From: Candidatus Njordarchaeum guaymasense
GTDB taxonomy: Archaea > Asgardarchaeota > Njordarchaeia > Njordarchaeales > Njordarchaeaceae
Length of the DNA: 7,422 bases
Direction: 5' to 3'
NCBI GenBank assembly: GCA_030587605.1
Contig: JAUQYT010000121.1
Span: 1-7,422 of the forward strand
Numbering within the stretch: the first letter of the stretch is position 1; every line of letters starts with the position of its first letter. The translations under genes were made by a program, and so were the position numbers. The notes beneath the pieces are model-generated. The model worked only from the letters and a program-made list of their open reading frames with translations, made no database searches and was not told the DNA's origin. This document shows positions 1 through 6,874 of the stretch, piece after piece.

Positions 1-188
1 CAGCGAAAACCTTCACATCAATAGAGGGATTCATTCCCGCACCCGAATCAGCCTATGGAATAGCGAGTGCAATAGACGAAGCCCTCAAAGCGAAGAGAAA
101 GAACGAAGAAAAGTGCATCGCATTCAACGTGTCAGGACACGGCTTCCTAGATCTACCGGCATACCAGAAAGTTCTGTCCATAAAGTGA
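1..188 (+). CDS. trpB: Tryptophan synthase beta chain, TrpB2-like (C-terminal fragment)
   Basis: The reading frame enters at base 3 and ends at TGA 186-188, leaving 61 residues of a protein whose start lies before the window. The fragment contains the stretch EGFIPAPESAYGIASAI, followed by a Lys-rich helix and then FNVSGHGFLDLPAYQ near the stop. This matches the C-terminal region of PLP-dependent TrpB proteins, where the PAPES segment and the SGHG loop are hallmarks. TrpB condenses indole with serine to make tryptophan. The wording of the tail (PAPES and SGHG-x-LDL-x-AY) fits the TrpB2 subgroup common in archaea better than classical TrpB1, but that assignment is from memory of the family. 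No trpA is visible downstream. The next gene is unrelated and has its own likely promoter. Confidence 0.85.
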   Translation, partial: AKTFTSIEGFIPAPESAYGIASAIDEALKAKRKNEEKCIAFNVSGHGFLDLPAYQKVLSIK

Positions 189-200
189 GGAAAAACTACT

Positions 201-214
201 TTTCTCCTTTTTTT
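201..214 (+). terminator. T-rich tract after trpB, probable transcription terminator
   Basis: A pyrimidine-rich run ending in seven T residues (208-214) lies 12 to 26 bases after the trpB stop. No convincing hairpin precedes it. Archaeal RNA polymerase can terminate on T tracts without a stem, so this is a plausible terminator separating trpB from the glycosylase gene. Confidence 0.45.
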
Positions 215-225
215 GGGGCCTCCTT

Positions 226-237
226 AAGTTTTTATCT
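226..237 (+). promoter_or_regulatory. Candidate TATA box for the MutM-like gene
   Basis: An AT-rich element, AAGTTTTTATCT, lies about 60 bases before the ATG at 295. Archaeal TATA boxes sit about 25 bases before the transcription start, which would place that start near 255-262 and give a short leader. The leader carries GAGG at 284-287, seven bases before the ATG. The box match is imperfect. Confidence 0.4.
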
Positions 238-294
238 TTCACTCACTACTAGTGAACGTCACTCATACATCTGGTACGACTTTGAGGAATCGGT

Positions 295-1122
295 ATGCCA
301 GAGCTTCCTGACTTGGAATACTTGAGAGAATTTCTCTCATCGAAACTTATTGGCGTCGCAGTTGTTGAACTCAAAGTCCTTCGGCCGATCGTAGTGAGAT
401 GTGGCAACCCCGACAGATTCTCGAGTACTTTGAAAGGTAGCAGTTTCAAAGTGATAAGGAGAAGGGGGAAGTTCTTAGTCTTCTCATTTGATTCAGGGGC
501 ATTGATAGTTGTCAATGCAATGCTTTCAGGTAGAATCCACTACCGCAAGATTGGTGAATTCGATCGCGGGAAGTTCTTCCTCTCAATCACTTTAAACAAC
601 GGGATGGAGCTTAGGTACTCAGATGAGACCTCGATGGGAAAAATCTACCTACTTGAAAACGAAAAGGCGCTAGGCAGCGTTCCGAAGTACGCTAAGTTGG
701 GTGCGGAAGCACTTGATCCGAATCTAACAGCCCAGAAGTTTAGCACTCTAGTAAAGCACTTCCCATGGGAAGCGAAAGACGTATTGACATACCAGTCTTT
801 CATAGCGGGCATCGGAAACGCATACAGTGATGAGATTCTATTCGATGCACGAATCAGCCCATTCAAGAAATGCGACTCGTTGTCTCCCGAAGAAAGAGAA
901 AGACTCTACAGCTCAATGAGAAAAGTACTCACGGAAGCGATCGAAACAATCAGGATGAGAGTTGGAGAGAATATTCAGATCGAAGTTAGGGACTTCTTAA
1001 AGGTTCATGGCAAAGCAGGACAACCTTGTCCAGTTTGCGGGACGAAAATATCCGAAGTCAAAGCAAATGGACGGAAAACTAACTTCTGTAGAACCTGTCA
1101 ACCTGGAACGCTATTCACATAA
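295..1122 (+). CDS. mutM: Fpg/Nei-family DNA glycosylase (formamidopyrimidine-DNA glycosylase-like)
   Basis: A complete 275-residue protein, the usual length for the Fpg/Nei family, which excises oxidised bases and nicks the resulting abasic site in base excision repair. Visible hallmarks: the N-terminus MPELPD supplies Pro2 (the Schiff-base nucleophile after Met removal) and Glu3; Lys59 lies in RRRGKFL; the helix-two-turn-helix stretch AGIGNAYSDE has the conserved Asn; and the C-terminal zinc finger has Cys245, Cys248, Cys265 and Cys268, with Arg260 in the NGRKTNF hairpin. Two family positions differ from bacterial Fpg. The usual HLGMSG reads NAMLSG, and the DPRRFG loop reads DETSMGK. I recall these variants in a divergent Fpg-like clade, so substrate range may differ from 8-oxoguanine. 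The start is supported by GAGG seven bases upstream and by the requirement for Pro at position 2. The stop lies 16 bases from the end of the convergent uvrB gene. Confidence 0.9.
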   Translation: MPELPDLEYLREFLSSKLIGVAVVELKVLRPIVVRCGNPDRFSSTLKGSSFKVIRRRGKFLVFSFDSGALIVVNAMLSGRIHYRKIGEFDRGKFFLSITLNNGMELRYSDETSMGKIYLLENEKALGSVPKYAKLGAEALDPNLTAQKFSTLVKHFPWEAKDVLTYQSFIAGIGNAYSDEILFDARISPFKKCDSLSPEERERLYSSMRKVLTEAIETIRMRVGENIQIEVRDFLKVHGKAGQPCPVCGTKISEVKANGRKTNFCRTCQPGTLFT

Positions 1123-1125
1123 AAA
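1121..1125 (-). terminator. Short T tract downstream of uvrB (minus strand)
   Basis: Read on the minus strand, a run of five T begins 14 bases past the uvrB stop and overlaps the stop codon of the convergent glycosylase gene. It is the only T run in the 16-base gap. A role in ending the uvrB transcript is possible but weakly supported. Confidence 0.25.
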
Positions 1126-1138
1126 CAGTGTCATCGTG

Positions 1139-4100
1139 TTACTGTATAACCCGTTCTTCCTCCGATTTCCTCCCTCGAAATTTCTCCTTGAGTTGAGTTC
1201 GTGCTTCCTTCAACTCCTTTATTTTGTCCCTTATTTTTGCTGCTCTCTCAAATTCTAGTTGTTGGGCAGCAAGGAGCATTTCCTCTTCAAGGTTAGCGAT
1301 GATCACGTCCAACTTGTCTTTGGAGTATCTCCCGTATCCTTTCTTCTCAGTGTAGGCCGTTGTTGCTTCAGCTATTGGCGCGGGAGCCTCAAGCAGCGCT
1401 CTGACCTCCTTCCTCACAGTCTCAGGGGTCACTCCGTACTTCAAATTGTATTCGAGCTGTGTTCTCCTTCTTCTCTCAGTTTCGTCAATGGCTCTCCTCA
1501 TTGACTCTGTAATCTCGTCTCCATACATTATTACTTGGCCGAAAACGTTCCTCGCGGCTCGACCCATGGTCTGTATCAGCGCTACCTCTGACCTCAGGAA
1601 GGACTCTTTGTCTGCATCAAGTATCGCTACTAGTGAGACCTCCGGTAGATCCAAGCCTTCACGAAGCAGGTTGATCCCGACGATCACATCATACTCCCCG
1701 ATCCTTAGGTCTCTCAGTATCTCAGTCCTCTTCAGCGTTTCAACCTCAGAATGCAGGTACTGAACTTTGATCCCTAAGGTTTGCAGGTATTCAGCTAAAT
1801 CTTCTGCCATCCTTTTCGTTAATGTCGTCACCAGGACCCTTTGGTGTCTTTCGACTCTCTTCTTGATCTCTTTGATCAAGTCGTCAACCTGTCCTTTCGT
1901 TGGTCTTATGATTATCTCTGGGTCCACCAATCCGGTTGGTCTTACAAGTTGCTCGACGACTTGATCACTCTTTGAGAGCTCATAGGACCCAGGTGTTGCT
2001 GATGTGTATATTACTTGGTTCAGGTGTTTCTCGAACTCGGAAAAGTACAGAGGTCTGTGGTCGTATGCTGAGGGCAAGCGGAATCCATAATCAATAAGAT
2101 TCTTCTTCCTCGATCTATCGCCACGATACATGCCTTGTAGCTGCGGTACGGTGACATGCGACTCGTCTATTACGGTCAGAAAATCCTTCGGGAAGAAATC
2201 GAGCAGTGTGTAGGGCGGTTCGCCGGGACTTCGCCCGTCAAAGTATCTATCGTAGTTCTCGATTCCGCTCACGAACCCTATCTGCTTTATCATCTCCAGA
2301 TCATATTTCGTCCTCTGCTCAAGGCGCTGGGCTTCGACGAGCTTACCCGCTTTCCGGAGTTCCTCAACCCGGGCAACCATCTCCGACTCTATCTCATGTA
2401 AGATCTCCTCTCTGTTCTCCTTCGGGATGACATAGTGACGGGCAGGGAAGATCAGTGCCCCACTCATCTCCTCGAGAGTTTTGCCTGTAACATGGTCTAC
2501 ACGGGCAATCCTGTCTATGACATCGTCAAGCAACTCGACTCTCACAATGTTCTCCTCATCAGCCGAACATATCTCGACAGTGTCGCCCCTAACCCTGAAT
2601 CTACGTCTGGCAAGCACTGTGTCATTTCTCTCATACTGCATCTCAACCAGTCTGCGCAGCATCCCGTCCCTGTCTACCTTCTCTCCTTTCTCGAGGATCA
2701 GAGCCATCGCCTTATACTCTTCGGGAGAACCAAGACCGTAGATGCATGAAACACTCGCAACAATTATAACGTCTCGACGAGTCAGCAATGCTTGAGTGGA
2801 TCTATGCCTGAGGCGGTCAATCTCCTCGTTGATGGACGAATCTTTCTCAATGTATAGGTCAGGCTCAGGCAGATACGCTTCAGGCTGATAATAATCATAG
2901 TATGACACGAAGTACTCCACGGCATTCTTTGGGAAAAATGCTCGAAACTCGCTGCAGAGCTGAGCAGCTAGCGTCTTGTTGTGCGATATAACAAGAGTCG
3001 GTTTCTGAACACTCTGAATGATGTTCGCGACAACAAACGTGTTATGTACAAAGACGTTTCCAAGACCAGCAATAAAGTTATCATTGTCGGCCACTCCTAT
3101 GTCGTATACGTACCCAGTCTCATTTCTTACTGTTCTCATTTTAACTATCTTTCGGAAGTTGAACTTTAGCAGTCCATTCAGCCTGTCGCAATCGTCTACC
3201 GCAAGTTCGGCAATCTTGCTAAACAATCTTTTAGAAGGAAGTCGCTTGCCATGCTCAATCATAGATACGTGAGCGCGATTGCACCCAATCTGGTGCGCAA
3301 ATGACTTCTGTGATAGATCTAACTCGGATCGAAGGTCTCTGACAAATTCGGCGCAATTAGGGAACAGATCAACATTAGTACTCGGTTTGCTCTTGATAAT
3401 TGACCCTAGTCGCCTATTCTTATGTGCCACAGAAAATGCAATGCCATCTTTGTATCTTTCCAGATTTTTGGCACCTGAGATAGACAAAACGAAGTATCTC
3501 TTCGGGATCACACTACCGTCCTTCTTGTGATATCTGACTTTCTTGATCCTCACACGAGAAGTTACACCAAATCTTAACAGCAAGTTCTTGATATCGAAGG
3601 TCAATTCCTCGGAGGCAGACATGTATTGAACGCTCCCTGATTCCACCCAGCCGTCACCGTCGAAAAGTGATCTCAGGAAAACGGAAAGGTGATCAGGCAA
3701 CAGATTGTAGAAAATGTCAATAACGTGCTTAGAATATGCTGTCTCACCAAGAGTTCTGAAGAAATTCGCGAGAACCGAGGAGTGGAAGCGCATGTCTTTG
3801 CCGTTCGACATGGTGCAGGTGACACTGAGGGATCTAGCAAAGCGTTTGCAGACCTCCTGCAATTCTTTGTTTGAGTTTGAGATTATGACTGCATTCTTCG
3901 TATAGCATCCGTCGGAAAGATATAATCCGCAGAATGTGAGAAAGCTGGGGTCTATCGGTATCAGAGGGCTGGTACTGTCCCCTCCTTTTGTGACCACCCT
4001 TATCTGTTTATAGACATCCGGCAGTTCCAAGCTGAGCAAGGAGAGAAGTCTTTCTAGTTGGTCTCCTGTAATGCTCCGCATTTTAGTCTTACCGACGATC

Positions 4101-4768
4101 TGTTCGTATTTCCAATTTGGCGCTTGGAATTCTTCCTTAAGGAAATCTCTGATCTTCGTACTTATCTCCTGATGGTACCTTATTAGATCGCTCACACTTA
4201 CCCTTGCATTTGGATTGTAATCAAGCAGATTCAAAAACTCTATCTGCTTCTTTGGATTGGGGATCTGGCTCGACGCTGGTAGGTAATCGCCTACCTTGAG
4301 TGACTCTGTTGGACAGAGTTCCAACCTACAGTTCCTAAGACGATAACAGTTGTGGTCTTCGGTTACTCTAATCTTAGAGTTGTCATCGAGTATGATTTCT
4401 GTTAATGTGAATTGTTTGTGTTTTGATATTTCAACTATTTCTTTTTCTTCGATCTCGAAGGTTGAGGCATTGAATGACAATACGTATGACCCGCCTACAC
4501 GCTGATGCAGGCTTCCATTCAACTCCCTTGCAGCAGTCAATCTGGAGTCCACATACTCACCGATTTTAACCTTGTTCACGTATCCATTCTCGTCAAGAAT
4601 AAGGAGGAGCTGGTCGTAGTCTAGACTTTTCCCTGATCCGGTTACACCGAGGAGCGTCTGATGTTTCGCCCCCCTCTGAATCCCCTCTGTTAGCTGAGTG
4701 ATGGCTTTGGGTTGGTCGCCCCTAGGAATGAAATCTGTTACAAGATCAAACCGTCGATTACTACTCAT
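1139..4768 (-). CDS. uvrB: Excinuclease ABC subunit UvrB, intein-containing precursor
   Basis: A 1209-residue precursor of the UvrABC nucleotide-excision-repair helicase that verifies DNA damage and recruits UvrC. Residues 1-47 and 577-1209 form UvrB; residues 48-576 are an intein. After splicing, UvrB would be 680 residues, the usual family size. Visible UvrB features: Walker A GVTGSGK|T, rebuilt across the splice junction; the beta-hairpin motif YYDYYQPEAYLP (623-634) used for damage sensing; DESH (868-871); YTSATPG (921-927); GINLLREGLDLP and TMGRAARN (1067-1074), helicase motifs V and VI; and a C-terminal UVR domain (about 1153-1188) that contacts UvrA or UvrC. No motif is missing. I chose ATG at 4768 because AGAGGG (4778-4783) lies nine bases before it and because UvrB proteins normally begin just before the RRF-x-LV stretch. 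An in-frame GTG at 4789 would add seven residues. No uvrA or uvrC is in the window. The gene faces the MutM-like gene tail to tail. Confidence 0.96.
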   Translation of the reverse strand: MSSNRRFDLVTDFIPRGDQPKAITQLTEGIQRGAKHQTLLGVTGSGKSLDYDQLLLILDENGYVNKVKIGEYVDSRLTAARELNGSLHQRVGGSYVLSFNASTFEIEEKEIVEISKHKQFTLTEIILDDNSKIRVTEDHNCYRLRNCRLELCPTESLKVGDYLPASSQIPNPKKQIEFLNLLDYNPNARVSVSDLIRYHQEISTKIRDFLKEEFQAPNWKYEQIVGKTKMRSITGDQLERLLSLLSLELPDVYKQIRVVTKGGDSTSPLIPIDPSFLTFCGLYLSDGCYTKNAVIISNSNKELQEVCKRFARSLSVTCTMSNGKDMRFHSSVLANFFRTLGETAYSKHVIDIFYNLLPDHLSVFLRSLFDGDGWVESGSVQYMSASEELTFDIKNLLLRFGVTSRVRIKKVRYHKKDGSVIPKRYFVLSISGAKNLERYKDGIAFSVAHKNRRLGSIIKSKPSTNVDLFPNCAEFVRDLRSELDLSQKSFAHQIGCNRAHVSMIEHGKRLPSKRLFSKIAELAVDDCDRLNGLLKFNFRKIVKMRTVRNETGYVYDIGVADNDNFIAGLGNVFVHNTFVVANIIQSVQKPTLVISHNKTLAAQLCSEFRAFFPKNAVEYFVSYYDYYQPEAYLPEPDLYIEKDSSINEEIDRLRHRSTQALLTRRDVIIVASVSCIYGLGSPEEYKAMALILEKGEKVDRDGMLRRLVEMQYERNDTVLARRRFRVRGDTVEICSADEENIVRVELLDDVIDRIARVDHVTGKTLEEMSGALIFPARHYVIPKENREEILHEIESEMVARVEELRKAGKLVEAQRLEQRTKYDLEMIKQIGFVSGIENYDRYFDGRSPGEPPYTLLDFFPKDFLTVIDESHVTVPQLQGMYRGDRSRKKNLIDYGFRLPSAYDHRPLYFSEFEKHLNQVIYTSATPGSYELSKSDQVVEQLVRPTGLVDPEIIIRPTKGQVDDLIKEIKKRVERHQRVLVTTLTKRMAEDLAEYLQTLGIKVQYLHSEVETLKRTEILRDLRIGEYDVIVGINLLREGLDLPEVSLVAILDADKESFLRSEVALIQTMGRAARNVFGQVIMYGDEITESMRRAIDETERRRRTQLEYNLKYGVTPETVRKEVRALLEAPAPIAEATTAYTEKKGYGRYSKDKLDVIIANLEEEMLLAAQQLEFERAAKIRDKIKELKEARTQLKEKFRGRKSEEERVIQ
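3200..3349 (-). other. XRE/Cro-C1-type helix-turn-helix embedded in the intein
   Basis: Intein residues about 427-476 lie after the endonuclease domain and before splicing blocks F and G. They read like a five-helix HTH_3 domain: LRSELDLSQKSFAHQIG (helices 1-2), CNRAHVSMIEHGKRLPS (recognition helix and the typical E-x-G-x-R-x-P turn), then LFSKIAELA. The agreement with the L-R-x-x-x-L-S-Q-x-x-A-x-x-I-G ... I-E-x-G-x-R-x-P pattern is strong. The likely role is extra DNA contact for homing-site recognition; a regulatory role is possible but speculative. Confidence 0.75.
3440..3943 (-). other. LAGLIDADG (DOD) homing endonuclease domain of the UvrB intein
   Basis: Two dodecapeptide motifs mark the domain: FCGLYLSDGC (intein residues 232-241, acidic Asp239) and FLRSLFDGDG (317-326, Asp323 and Asp325). 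They are about 85 residues apart, the usual spacing for a single-chain two-motif endonuclease. In this family the acidic residues bind the metals that cut an intein-free allele, so repair copies the intein into it. Both acidic positions are kept and the frame is open, so the endonuclease may still be active. The expected target would span the uvrB P-loop codons. Domain edges are approximate. Confidence 0.85.
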
Positions 4769-4777
4769 TGCATAGAA

Positions 4778-4783
4778 CCCTCT
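4778..4783 (-). promoter_or_regulatory. Ribosome binding site deciding the uvrB start
   Basis: AGAGGG on the minus strand lies nine bases before ATG 4768. It would sit inside the coding region if the upstream GTG at 4789 were used, so it argues for the ATG. Confidence 0.6.
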
Positions 4784-4844
4784 ATTCACAGGACCTCAAA
4801 CCATGAGAAAGAGAGCAAGCCAAAGTGACAGTATGCGAATGCAA

Positions 4845-4852
4845 GCTTAAAA
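4845..4852 (-). promoter_or_regulatory. Candidate TATA box for uvrB
   Basis: On the minus strand TTTTAAGC lies about 80 bases before the uvrB ATG. This predicts a transcription start near 4820-4825 and a leader of about 55 bases. It sits only about 30 bases from the TATA-like element of the divergent gene, so the two promoters would be back to back in a 185-base region. Confidence 0.35.
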
Positions 4853-4880
4853 CACTTCCACCCGCACCCGAGGCACACAG

Positions 4881-4890
4881 ATATATATCT
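4881..4890 (+). promoter_or_regulatory. TATA box for the propeller protein gene
   Basis: ATATATATCT is the clearest TATA-like element in the window. A transcription start about 25 bases downstream (near 4910) would leave a leader of about 45 bases before ATG 4954. AGGGG at 4939-4943, ten bases before that ATG, is a suitable ribosome binding site. This supports ATG 4954 over the in-frame GTG at 4825, which lies upstream of this promoter. Confidence 0.55.
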
Positions 4891-4953
4891 GCCCCGTTCA
4901 TATGTACAAGCACTGCAAAAAGATCCGGAAGAGGAAATAGGGGAAAGCAAAAC

Positions 4954-6867
4954 ATGTCAAGAAAAAGGTCAGTCTGCATAATCGTTGTTCTTCTGGTGTT
5001 CACCATCAGTATCTACGGATCGCCACAATCCACAGCACCTTACTCCACTGCTCAAGCCACACCGCAGACATCATCGATACAGAGGCAAGCAGATCCCCCT
5101 TCGTCGTCTACGAGGTTGATTCGAGAGTATCTGCTGCCAGTGATTCCTCCTGCAACAACAGCGTTCTTGGGACCTAGACGCGGACCTTATGGTATTGTCT
5201 ACGATGACACGGGCTATATTTGGGTCACCGACTTCAACAGAGATGCTATCTACCGCCTGACTCCGGCTACAACTCTAAACCAGACTACGACTACGACTTC
5301 GGAATGGTTGCTCCCCAATACTCAGGGAAAAAGATGCCCGAGCTACATCATCGTAAATGAAACGCGGAAAGTGGTATGGTTCACGGACCCGACAAGCCGG
5401 CAGATCAGTCGCCTCAACTGGTCTAGTAACAAGCTTGATGACTGGAACCTCGCAAACTTCGCAGGTGGCGTAATGCCGTTGGATCTAGTCATGGTTAACA
5501 GTACGGTCTGGTTCACAGGGCTAAACGACACTAGATTCTTCAAGCTGGATGTAATCACGAATCTGATCACTCCTTATACGATCACGATCCCTGTAGCAGG
5601 TACCCCTGGTGTGCCAGCTAGACCAACAAAGATAGCGACCAACGGAACTAGTCTCTATATCACGGACTGGAAGTTCGACAACATCTATGAAGTCAGAGTA
5701 GCCTCACCTGTAAGTGCTCTGAGCTATAACCTGACTGCAAATGGATTTAGCTGGGACATCGATGTTGACCCTGACGACAATATGTGGGTCACCCAACCTC
5801 TGAGTTCTCGCATCAACGATCAACTTGCCCATAGCACCGCCAAGGCTCTATATCAAGTAGAACCTATTACCTACCCAGCAGTGCCCCCAGTTCAGAGTAC
5901 TGCAGTGAAGAACACATTTGATGTCGACATCGAGGTGACTCCGGTTACGCCCAGCGCATTCCCTGGTCCCGAGAAGGTCTTCAAAGATCCACTTTGGGTG
6001 TGGCGAGTTCCAACGGGCGTGTCAGCGGTGACCTACGTGCCACCTGCAGCGAGACCTTGGGAGATTGCTGCCAGCAGCGATGGCTATGCGTGGTTCACTG
6101 AACCGATTCACAACCATATCGGCGTGGTTCAGCCTGATACAAATATGACACTGTTGTACGAAGTTCCCACAGAGACATCATGGGCCGTGTGCATCGACAT
6201 TGAGCCGAGTGCTGCAGCAGAGCCATATCATGTTTGGTTCACTGAGTATATCGGTGCAAGAATCGGCGAACTGTTCAACGCTACCTTCACTGACATACGA
6301 GTGTGCCCGTCACTACCCGCGCACTACCCGCCACCTGATCCGGGCTCCATACGTTGGACGCCTGGAACGGAGATCTGGTTTGACGCACCCAGCAACGGGT
6401 ACGACGCCGCGCACCACGACACAGGAGAGCGAGGCGCAACAAATCACCTCTACGCCAGAGTGAAGAATATGGGTTCGAGCACTCTCACCTCGATCTCTGT
6501 CAAGTTCTACTGGTACCACAACACTTCCGTAAGCATCTCCTCAAACTACATTCCATTGCCTCCAAGCACTCCCTCAACTCAGAGATGGACTCTCATCGGG
6601 ACTGCCACGATCGCGTCCTTGCCAGCCGGTAACTCAACAGATGTCTACGTGGAATGGAATATCTCATCAAACATGCCCTCCTCTACAACAGTCGGCGTGC
6701 AGGTATCGGTCGGGGGCGACTCTAACTTATACGACAACGTAGGCTACTGCAATTTCACCTTGACATTCCCCACAACCCCACTATTCAGTCTCCCTAGCAT
6801 CGTCATTGGATTCGCGGCGGGATTCGTTTTGATGGCAGCCATTGCACTGGTGACTCGCAAACGCTGA
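4954..6867 (+). CDS. Secreted, membrane-anchored seven-bladed Vgb/NHL-like beta-propeller protein with CARDB-like domain
   Basis: A 637-residue protein. The N-terminus MSRKR followed by a hydrophobic run (about 7-21) looks like a signal peptide. A Thr/Ser/Pro-rich linker follows. Seven propeller repeats are visible, each built around a W-F/V-T-x-x motif: YIWVTDF (88-94), VVWFTDP (140-146), TVWFTGL (184-190), SLYITDW (233-239), NMWVTQP (276-282), YAWFTEP (378-384) and HVWFTEY (426-432). This is the pattern and blade number of virginiamycin B lyase (Vgb) relatives. Residues about 470-605, with NHLYARVKNMGSSTLTSISV, resemble a CARDB-type immunoglobulin-like domain. A hydrophobic segment (about 612-632) followed by RKR anchors the C-terminus, leaving the bulk outside the cell. 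I count 13 N-x-S/T sequons, consistent with archaeal N-glycosylation. Substrate or ligand is unknown. Vgb lyase activity should not be assumed, since most archaeal relatives are uncharacterised and the long insert between blades 5 and 6 is unusual. Confidence 0.85.
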   Translation: MSRKRSVCIIVVLLVFTISIYGSPQSTAPYSTAQATPQTSSIQRQADPPSSSTRLIREYLLPVIPPATTAFLGPRRGPYGIVYDDTGYIWVTDFNRDAIYRLTPATTLNQTTTTTSEWLLPNTQGKRCPSYIIVNETRKVVWFTDPTSRQISRLNWSSNKLDDWNLANFAGGVMPLDLVMVNSTVWFTGLNDTRFFKLDVITNLITPYTITIPVAGTPGVPARPTKIATNGTSLYITDWKFDNIYEVRVASPVSALSYNLTANGFSWDIDVDPDDNMWVTQPLSSRINDQLAHSTAKALYQVEPITYPAVPPVQSTAVKNTFDVDIEVTPVTPSAFPGPEKVFKDPLWVWRVPTGVSAVTYVPPAARPWEIAASSDGYAWFTEPIHNHIGVVQPDTNMTLLYEVPTETSWAVCIDIEPSAAAEPYHVWFTEYIGARIGELFNATFTDIRVCPSLPAHYPPPDPGSIRWTPGTEIWFDAPSNGYDAAHHDTGERGATNHLYARVKNMGSSTLTSISVKFYWYHNTSVSISSNYIPLPPSTPSTQRWTLIGTATIASLPAGNSTDVYVEWNISSNMPSSTTVGVQVSVGGDSNLYDNVGYCNFTLTFPTTPLFSLPSIVIGFAAGFVLMAAIALVTRKR

Positions 6868-6874
6868 TGCTGAC

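Larger units (their letters stand above)
3041..4627 (-). mobile_element. Intein within UvrB, inserted in the Walker A motif
   Basis: A 529-residue in-frame protein-splicing element lies exactly between Lys and Thr of the UvrB P-loop (GSGK|intein|TFVVAN). Splicing blocks are visible. Block A begins SLDYDQLLLI with Ser1 as nucleophile. Block B is TEDH (intein residues 89-92). Blocks F and G end in a stretch reading VYDIGVADNDNF, then VFVHN, with penultimate His528 and terminal Asn529. The first C-extein residue is Thr. Both junctions were checked at codon level: AGT at 4627-4625 for Ser1 and AAC at 3043-3041 for Asn529. Between the splicing halves are a region of about 100 residues that I do not recognise, a LAGLIDADG endonuclease domain and an HTH-like domain. 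All essential splicing residues are present, so I expect it to be active. Spot counts of 60-base lines give 27-42% G+C in the intein against 47-62% in UvrB, which fits horizontal acquisition. Confidence 0.95.

Noticed and set aside
113..325. A 70-codon plus-strand frame across the trpB end and the MutM-like start
   Set aside because: It overlaps both real genes in another frame, and its product has no recognisable features.
1259..3905. Many plus-strand open frames of 60-105 codons opposite uvrB
   Set aside because: They are antisense shadows of a strongly recognised gene, lack recognisable protein motifs and have no consistent start signals.
1139..4789. Reading the long uvrB frame as two genes or as a gene disrupted by an insertion
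   Set aside because: The frame is continuous, both junctions fall exactly at splice-site residues (Ser1 and His-Asn then Thr), and joining the flanks restores a complete UvrB.
4769..4789. GTG at 4789 as the uvrB start
   Set aside because: The AGAGGG ribosome binding site lies downstream of it and is well placed for ATG 4768; UvrB homologues normally begin close to that ATG.
4825..4953. GTG at 4825 as the start of the propeller gene
   Set aside because: It lies upstream of the TATA box, adds 43 residues unlike a signal peptide, and would bury the Lys/Arg-hydrophobic signal that begins at ATG 4954.
6605..6867. An archaeosortase (PGF- or PEF-CTERM) sorting signal at the C-terminus of the propeller protein
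   Set aside because: The tail has the hydrophobic segment and the RKR end, but no PGF or PEF tripeptide before it; a plain transmembrane anchor is sufficient.
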